From Dyella sp. A6 (lineage in GTDB: Bacteria > Pseudomonadota > Gammaproteobacteria > Xanthomonadales > Rhodanobacteraceae), in the NCBI RefSeq assembly GCF_036320485.1, contig NZ_CP132911.1:2666001-2730000 (forward strand): a stretch of 64,000 bases of DNA. Reading direction: 5' to 3'. The translations under genes were made by a program, and so were the position numbers. Below are positions 58,634 through 64,000 of this stretch, piece by piece (position 1 is the stretch's first letter; each line of letters starts with the position of its first letter). The notes under the pieces were generated by a model that was given only the letters and a program-made list of their open reading frames with translations, did not search any database and had not been told where the DNA came from.

Positions 58634-59865
58634 CAAACGCTCCTTGTCGCCACTACCGGCGGCACTGCCGCCGCGCGCAGCGCCGGACCCAGCACCGCCA
58701 GCTGACCGATCGCCCACAGCGCTATGGCGCCCACCGGGAAATAGATCGCCGGTAGGCGCGGCAGCTCGTAGCGCGTCATCAGGAACAGGTTGATGCCGTA
58801 GGCCAGCACCATGCCGAGCGCGATGCCGATGCTCGCCAGCAGGAAGTTCTCGGTGAGGAAGTAGCGCAGGATGTCACCGCGGGTCGCACCGACCGCGCGC
58901 CGGATGCCAATGCTGCGACGACGCTGTCCCACCCAGAAACTGGCCAGGCCGACGATGCCCAGCGCGGTGACGATCAGCAGCGCCACGATCACCCCGACCA
59001 GGATGCCGGCCATCGCGCGGTCGTTGGCGAAATACTTCTGCCTCACCTGGTCGAAGGTGCGCTGCTCGATTACCACGCGCTCTGGGTTGGCCTTCTTCAG
59101 GGCGGCCACCGCGGCCTTCAGAACGCGCTCGCGATCCTGCGGCCGGGTGCGGATGATGTAGCTCTGGTCCCTGCCCGCACCCATGAACAGCGGCATGATC
59201 ACCGAATACTGCGCAACGGCATCGTTGTAGGGGTTGGCACGCGCCAGATGAGCCAGCACGCCCACTACCCGCAGACCCAGGGTCGGCGTGACATAGACCA
59301 GCTTTCCGAGCGGGTTCTGGCCGGGCCACAGGCGCTGCGCCAGTGCCTGGGTCACCAACAGGACTGCGGGCAGGCCTTTCGTTTCGCCCGTCGCCAGGTC
59401 CTTGACCACGATGCCCGCATCGACGAATTCGTCAGGGCGCAGATCGCGGCCGGCGACCACTCGCATCCCCATCGTCTGCGGCAAATCCTCCCCGAAGTAG
59501 CTGGAGGCGCTGAGAATGGTGTGGGCCTGCGACGGACTGGTGCGGATGCTGACGTTAGACGACGAGGTCTGGAATGGAATCTGGTTGGTGAGCGCCACCG
59601 CTTGCGCACCTGGAACGCCACGCAGCACCGCAAGGTCTTCGCGCGCCTGTGCATAGATGTCCGGAATGGGCGCGATCGCCGCCAGCTTGATCTGAACCAA
59701 TGCGTGTTCGTCAACGCCACTCGGCATGTGCATGCGGTGCAGGCGGTTGCCGATCATGAAGATGGCATTGCAGATGATGGCGCAGGTCAGCGCGATCTCC
59801 AGGACCAACAACCAGACAGCAACCTTGTGTCGCCGCAGTGATGAAAGGATCGGCCGGATAGGCAT
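58633..59865 (-). CDS. MacB/FtsX-type ABC permease, B type (pair 3)
   Basis: Permease subunit of 410 residues starting MPIRPILSSLRRHKVAVWLL. Membrane segment LEIALTCAIICNAIFMIG. The FtsX block is FWVGQRRRSIGIRRAVGATRGDILRYFLTENFLLA. Tail VPPVVATRSV. Only one base separates it from the A stop, the tightest junction of the array, so translation must be coupled. Confidence 0.9.
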   Translation of the reverse strand: MPIRPILSSLRRHKVAVWLLVLEIALTCAIICNAIFMIGNRLHRMHMPSGVDEHALVQIKLAAIAPIPDIYAQAREDLAVLRGVPGAQAVALTNQIPFQTSSSNVSIRTSPSQAHTILSASSYFGEDLPQTMGMRVVAGRDLRPDEFVDAGIVVKDLATGETKGLPAVLLVTQALAQRLWPGQNPLGKLVYVTPTLGLRVVGVLAHLARANPYNDAVAQYSVIMPLFMGAGRDQSYIIRTRPQDRERVLKAAVAALKKANPERVVIEQRTFDQVRQKYFANDRAMAGILVGVIVALLIVTALGIVGLASFWVGQRRRSIGIRRAVGATRGDILRYFLTENFLLASIGIALGMVLAYGINLFLMTRYELPRLPAIYFPVGAIALWAIGQLAVLGPALRAAAVPPVVATRSV

Positions 59866-59866
59866 G

Positions 59867-61174
59867 TCAGTTGCTCTTCAGCTGGAGTGCTGGAGCGACC
59901 TGGCAGGCACGCCAGGCCGGCAGCAGACCAGCCAGCAGGCTCGCGCCCAACGCCAGCGCGAATGTGATCAGCAGCATCGCTGGATCAAGACGCGCCAGCG
60001 CCGCGTAATCGGATGGCCGGTGGCGGATCAGCCACAATCCCATCAGGGCCAGCAGCAGACCGCCGATGCCACCCACCAGGCCGATCAGACCCGACTCCAC
60101 CAGCAGTTGCAGAAACAGCGAGCGTCTCGACGCACCCAACGCACGGCGTACGCCCAGTTCACCGGCCCGGCGCATGAACTTCGCCAGCATCAGGCCGACG
60201 GTATTGACCAGGCACACCAGCAGGAAGCCGAAAGCAAGTCCGGCCTGAAGGCGCACATCGTCCGGCACCACCATCTGGTAGGCCAGCCACTGCATGACGT
60301 TGCGCAGGCGCACGTTGGGCGCCTTCATGAAACGACCCTGCGCTTTCTGCTGTTCCGAGTAATTGACCAGAAAGCGCTTGTAGGCTGTTGCCCGGGCCGG
60401 CGTGTCCAACTGCACCCAGAATTGCAGCCACACACACTGGGCCGCCGGGTAGATGCGGCCCACACCGCCGGTGCCGTTGCCCCAGCAGTCGCTCGAACCC
60501 TCATGCTTCAAGTGCAGGTCCAACGCCGTCTGCAAGGGCACGAAGACCTGCTCCGCACCACCGTAACTGCCAGTATTGAGGTCGTAGAAATGCGGTTCCG
60601 GATGCCAATCGCCGATCACGCCGATGATGCGGAACACCGTATCGGCCATGCGCAGGGTGCGGCCGACGCTGTCGGCACCACCGAACAGACGCTGATCGAG
60701 CGAGCGGGTGATGACCACGTCGTGCGCCTTCGCATGATCATCAGTCGCGTCCCAGCCACGTCCATAGAGGAACTTGACGCCGAACATCGGGAAGAAGTCC
60801 GCAGTGGTGTAGCGCGCACGCACATAGAACGGATCGATGGCGGTGTCATCCGGCTGGATCGGTACCGAGCCACCGGTCATCAGTGCCTGGCGGTCCGCAC
60901 GTTTCGCATGCAGCAGGTTGAGGCCATCGATCAGGGTCAGCTGCTCCGGCGGCTCCTTGCCTGACATCTGGCCACTCAGGTCACGCGGGTCGATCTGCGG
61001 GTAGTACAGCTTGCTGCTGCGCCCCGGCAGCGGGTCGCCTGACAGCACATGCAACACGGTCAATGTGGTCATGCTGGCACCGATACCCAGCGCGATGGCC
61101 AGCACCATCAGTGCGGTGAGCACCTTGTTGCGCTTCAGGCTGCGCAGGGCCAGATCCAGGTAATAACCGAACAT
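59867..61174 (-). CDS. MacB/FtsX-type ABC permease, A type (pair 3)
   Basis: Permease subunit of 435 residues starting MFGYYLDLALRSLKRNKV, with GAAGGGGAG upstream. Periplasmic cysteines are in SSDCWGNGTGG ... AAQCVWLQFWVQLDTP. Tail PALQLKSN. Its 5' end (61092-61166) is identical over 75 bases to the pair-4 A gene, a sign of recent duplication or conversion. Confidence 0.9.
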   Translation of the reverse strand: MFGYYLDLALRSLKRNKVLTALMVLAIALGIGASMTTLTVLHVLSGDPLPGRSSKLYYPQIDPRDLSGQMSGKEPPEQLTLIDGLNLLHAKRADRQALMTGGSVPIQPDDTAIDPFYVRARYTTADFFPMFGVKFLYGRGWDATDDHAKAHDVVITRSLDQRLFGGADSVGRTLRMADTVFRIIGVIGDWHPEPHFYDLNTGSYGGAEQVFVPLQTALDLHLKHEGSSDCWGNGTGGVGRIYPAAQCVWLQFWVQLDTPARATAYKRFLVNYSEQQKAQGRFMKAPNVRLRNVMQWLAYQMVVPDDVRLQAGLAFGFLLVCLVNTVGLMLAKFMRRAGELGVRRALGASRRSLFLQLLVESGLIGLVGGIGGLLLALMGLWLIRHRPSDYAALARLDPAMLLITFALALGASLLAGLLPAWRACQVAPALQLKSN

Positions 61175-61217
61175 CGATCAGCTCCCCTTCTTCTCGATCT
61201 TCACAAGGGCGGACAAG

Positions 61218-61273
61218 GGATGCGCCGGCGTCCTAGACCACGGCTGCAGTCCCCTCCCCGTACCGGCGCATCC
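61218..61273 (-). other. Long-loop inverted repeat between pairs 2 and 3
   Basis: GGATGCGCCGG (61218-61228) and CCGGCGCATCC (61263-61273) form a perfect 11-bp stem with a 34-base loop, 18 bases after the pair-2 B stop. It lies in the longest inter-pair gap (117 bases), which may also contain an internal promoter. Confidence 0.6.
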
Positions 61274-61291
61274 ACTGTCCATGAAATCTCC

Positions 61292-62515
61292 CTAGGCCGA
61301 CCGCGTCGCCACCACCGGCGGCACGTTGGATGCGCGCAGCGCCGGACCCAGCACTGCGAGCTGGCCGAGCAGCCAAAGCGCAACGGCGCCGACAGGCAGG
61401 TAATAAAGCGGCAGACGGCCCAGTTCGTAATGCAGCATCAGCAGCAGGTTGAGGCCATAAGTCAGGCCCATGCCGAGCACGATGCCGCCCGTGGCGATGA
61501 GGAAATTCTCAACATGGAAATAGGCCAGGATGTCGGCGCGCGTGGCACCGATGGCGCGGCGTATGCCGATCTGCCGACGCCGTTGCGCCACCCAGAAACT
61601 GGTCAACCCCACGATACCCACCGCCGTAACCACGAGCAGCAGCAGACACACGCCCACGAGCAGCCAGGCCATGGCGCGGTCGTTGCGGTAATACTTGTCG
61701 CGCGCTGCCTCCAGGGTGGTGGCGTACTTCGACGAAACCAGCCGGAGCGGGCCGTCGGTTTTCAGTGCGTGTAGCGCCTCGCCGATGATGGCCTGCCGCT
61801 GTGCCGTGTCCTTCACCCGCAGCAGATAGGTGCCATTCGGATACGGCATGTCGACCGGAAACATCATGGCGTATCCATAGTTGCCGGGCGGCCCGTAGTC
61901 GAGCGGTTGCACCAGCCGCTTCACCACACCTACCACACGGTTGGCACCGAATGCATAGATGGTCTGGCCGACGGCCGACCGCCCGGGAAACAAGTGATCG
62001 GCCAGCGCGCGGCTGATGATCACCGGCACACCGGAAGATCCATTCTCGAGCTTGGCATCGCTGACGAACTCATCCGGCTTGAACCAGCGCCCGGCCGACA
62101 GCTTGAGACCCAGGGTACGACCCAGCGACTCGCTGCCGAGATACTGGGTTACCGGAATGCTTGGCGCTTTCGTGTCATCGCGCAGGCGAACACCGCTGAA
62201 ACTCATAGAGTGGCCGAACAGGGTCTGGTTGACGATGGCCGTGTCGGACACCCCTGGTAGGGCACGCAATGCGGCCAAATCGGTGCGTGTCTGCGCCATC
62301 ACCGCCTCCGGCGAGCCACGCATGACACTGCGGACACCCACTTCGACCAGATGCGCTTCGTCGACACCGGTGGGCCGCTGCATGCGCTCTAGCCGGGCGC
62401 CGATCAGGAACAGCGCGTTGCATACCACCGCGCAGGAAAAGGCGATCTCCAGCACCAGCAGGCCCACCGCGATCCGATGGCGTCCAAGGGCATGGAGAAT
62501 GTGGCGAAAATGCAT
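61292..62515 (-). CDS. MacB/FtsX-type ABC permease, B type (pair 2)
   Basis: Permease subunit of 407 residues starting MHFRHILHALGRHRIAVGLL, ten bases after the A stop. Membrane segment SCAVVCNALFLIGA. FtsX block FWVAQRRRQIGIRRAIGATRADILAYFHVENFLIA. The tail ends VPPVVATRSA, Ala instead of Val, shared with pair 1. An open frame reaching 62560 was rejected. Confidence 0.9.
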   Translation of the reverse strand: MHFRHILHALGRHRIAVGLLVLEIAFSCAVVCNALFLIGARLERMQRPTGVDEAHLVEVGVRSVMRGSPEAVMAQTRTDLAALRALPGVSDTAIVNQTLFGHSMSFSGVRLRDDTKAPSIPVTQYLGSESLGRTLGLKLSAGRWFKPDEFVSDAKLENGSSGVPVIISRALADHLFPGRSAVGQTIYAFGANRVVGVVKRLVQPLDYGPPGNYGYAMMFPVDMPYPNGTYLLRVKDTAQRQAIIGEALHALKTDGPLRLVSSKYATTLEAARDKYYRNDRAMAWLLVGVCLLLLVVTAVGIVGLTSFWVAQRRRQIGIRRAIGATRADILAYFHVENFLIATGGIVLGMGLTYGLNLLLMLHYELGRLPLYYLPVGAVALWLLGQLAVLGPALRASNVPPVVATRSA

Positions 62516-62525
62516 CACAGGTGTC

Positions 62526-63818
62526 CTAGTTCGACTTGAGCGCGGCGGCCGGTGCCACATGCATGGCCTTCCATGCCGGCAACAGGCCCGCCAGCAGGCT
62601 GCTCAGCAAGGCCAGCACAAAGGTGGTCAGCAACATGCCGAGGTCCATGTGGATGAAGGCCGCATAGTCGGTAGGCTGATGGCGAACCAGCAGCACCCCC
62701 AGGCCCGCCAGTGCCAGGCCGACCACGCCACCTGCCAGGCCGACGATTCCGGCCTCGACCAGGCATTGCATGAAGATCGCCTTGCGCGACGCGCCCAGCG
62801 CCCGGCGCACGCCAAGCTCGCCACTGCGGCGTAGGAATTTCGCCAGCAGCAGGCCCACCGTGTTGAGCAGACAGATCCCCAGGAACCCGAGTGCCAGCCA
62901 CATCTGCAGACGTACGTCCGACGGCACCACGCCCTTGGCGTCCAGCCATTGCATCACGTCCTGCAGCGATACCTGCCCGCGGTGCGTGAAGCGTCCGGCC
63001 TGTTGCTGCTGGGCAATGTAGTTGTGCAGGTACTGCCGATAGGCAGCCACCTTCGACGGGGTATCCAGCTCCACCCAGTACTGCAGCCACAGGCATGGGG
63101 CGTTCATGGCATGTACGTCGGCACCACTGCCCCAGCAGTTCGTATTGCCGCTGGTCGGCAGATGCAGGTCCAGCGCCGTGGTGATGGGCACGAATACCTG
63201 TTCGCTGTCGCCGAACTTGCCGTTGCTCAGGTCGTAGAAGCGCGGGTTCATGTTCCAGTCGCCCAGCACCCCGATCACGCGCAGCGACTGATCCCCCACA
63301 TTAAGCGTCTTGCCGACACTGTCGCGGCCGCCGAACAACTGCTCGTTCAAGGCTGCCGAAATCACCGCGACGCGTTCGCGTGCGGTGTCGTCCGCGCGGC
63401 TCCAGCCATGCCCATAACGCAACGGCACGTCGAACATGGGGAAGAAATCCGCACTGGTATAGCGCGCCTCAACACTCAGAGGATCGCCCTGCGCTGTTGA
63501 CACCACCATCGACCCCGCGGACATCATCGCCTGCCGGTCGCCACGCGCATCCCCCATCAGCGCAGTGGCATCGCGGCGGGTCAGGTTGTCCGGCACCTTG
63601 TCGCCCGGCTTGAAGTTGGCATCGGGAAACACGTTCATCCGCACGCGGAAAAGCTGTGCGCTTTTCTGCGGAATCGGATCGCCCGACAGCACGTGCATGA
63701 CCGTCAGTGTGGTCATGCTGGTGCCGATGCCCAACGCGATCGTCAGCACCATCAGCGCCGTCAGCACCTTGTTGCGTTTCAGGCTGCGCAACGCCAGGTT
63801 GAAGTAATAAGCCAGCAC
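62526..63818 (-). CDS. MacB/FtsX-type ABC permease, A type (pair 2)
   Basis: Permease subunit of 430 residues with a GTG start (LAYYFNLALRSLKRNKVL) after AAGGGA. Periplasmic cysteines are in NTNCWGSGADV ... NAPCLWLQYWVELDTP. Tail AAALKSN. It is the first complete A gene of the array in transcription order. The upstream gap has a perfect hairpin (63879-63901). Confidence 0.88.
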   Translation of the reverse strand: MLAYYFNLALRSLKRNKVLTALMVLTIALGIGTSMTTLTVMHVLSGDPIPQKSAQLFRVRMNVFPDANFKPGDKVPDNLTRRDATALMGDARGDRQAMMSAGSMVVSTAQGDPLSVEARYTSADFFPMFDVPLRYGHGWSRADDTARERVAVISAALNEQLFGGRDSVGKTLNVGDQSLRVIGVLGDWNMNPRFYDLSNGKFGDSEQVFVPITTALDLHLPTSGNTNCWGSGADVHAMNAPCLWLQYWVELDTPSKVAAYRQYLHNYIAQQQQAGRFTHRGQVSLQDVMQWLDAKGVVPSDVRLQMWLALGFLGICLLNTVGLLLAKFLRRSGELGVRRALGASRKAIFMQCLVEAGIVGLAGGVVGLALAGLGVLLVRHQPTDYAAFIHMDLGMLLTTFVLALLSSLLAGLLPAWKAMHVAPAAALKSN

Positions 63819-63878
63819 TTGATGTCCCTTGCTCTCCTGGAACCCGTACAGCACACGGTTCCGTTGTCGATCCAGGCC

Positions 63879-63901
63879 CTGGCGGCATCCCTCGCCGCCA
63901 G
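63879..63901 (-). other. Perfect hairpin between pairs 1 and 2
   Basis: CTGGCGGC (63879-63886) and GCCGCCAG (63894-63901) form an 8-bp stem with a seven-base loop, seven bases after the pair-1 B stop. Confidence 0.55.
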
Positions 63902-63907
63902 AACATT

Positions 63908-64000
63908 CACGCCGACCGCGTCGCCACCACCGGCGGCACGTTGGATGCGCGTCGCGCCGGTGCGAATACCGCGCACTGTCCAAGCAGCAGCACCACCACG
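63908..64000 (-). CDS. MacB/FtsX-type ABC permease, B type (pair 1), 3' end only
   Basis: Only the last 30 codons are inside the window. They read VVVLLLGQCAVFAPARRASNVPPVVATRSA and a stop, an unmistakable B-type C-terminus. Its A partner and any ATPase lie past base 64000. Confidence 0.85.

Overview
The window is GC-rich chromosomal DNA of a gammaproteobacterium. The inference is Xanthomonadales, most likely near Rhodanobacter, Dyella or Luteibacter. It rests on gene order (kdsD-kdsC-lptC-lptA-lptB-rpoN-hpf-hprK-rapZ, then a mannose-type EIIA, HPr and EI; trmJ/suhB; hda-perM; DUF2066/purM-purN; pssA-holD-rimI) and on the H-NS-family protein type. No tRNA, rRNA, CRISPR array, insertion sequence or prophage was recognised.

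Layout. 1-8.7 kb: the start of a proV-like ATPase gene, a nucleotide-sugar epimerase, a secreted protein built of seven tandem Cys-containing repeats, a MASE1 membrane protein with a degenerate kinase module, about 1 kb without a recognisable gene, one small hypothetical gene, recQ and an alkyltransferase-like gene. 8.7-20.3 kb: housekeeping genes (CNNM/CorC-type membrane protein, trmJ, suhB, hda, perM, a CDP-alcohol transferase, DUF2066, purM, purN, DUF3108, murA, ibaG). 20.4-30.6 kb: one long plus-strand run joining Kdo synthesis and LPS transport to rpoN, the hibernation factor, HPr kinase, RapZ and a soluble PTS chain. 30.6-44.3 kb: LysR/YeiH divergent pair, tsaB and valS, pssA-holD-rimI, proS, an H-NS-like protein, a ThrE-type exporter, and NfeD with its SPFH partner.

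44.4-64 kb is the unusual part. Everything is on the minus strand. Reading in the direction of transcription from the right edge, there are thirteen FtsX/MacB-type ABC permease genes (the first cut by the window edge) in strict A-B alternation, making at least seven A/B pairs. They are followed by a lipoprotein, a sigma-54-dependent (NtrC-type) response regulator and its membrane histidine kinase. Intra-pair spacing is 1-11 nt. Inter-pair gaps are 43-117 nt and carry hairpins just after the B stop codon. All six visible A permeases share two periplasmic cysteines; all seven B permeases share the same C-terminal end. No ATPase, adaptor or outer-membrane channel gene lies in the array part of the window, so these must be encoded beyond base 64000 or elsewhere.

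How the parts fit (inference): the kinase and regulator probably control the permease array through sigma-54, whose gene (rpoN) is also in this window. The array looks like repeated duplication of one heterodimeric permease pair, with gene conversion still visible in near-identical stretches.
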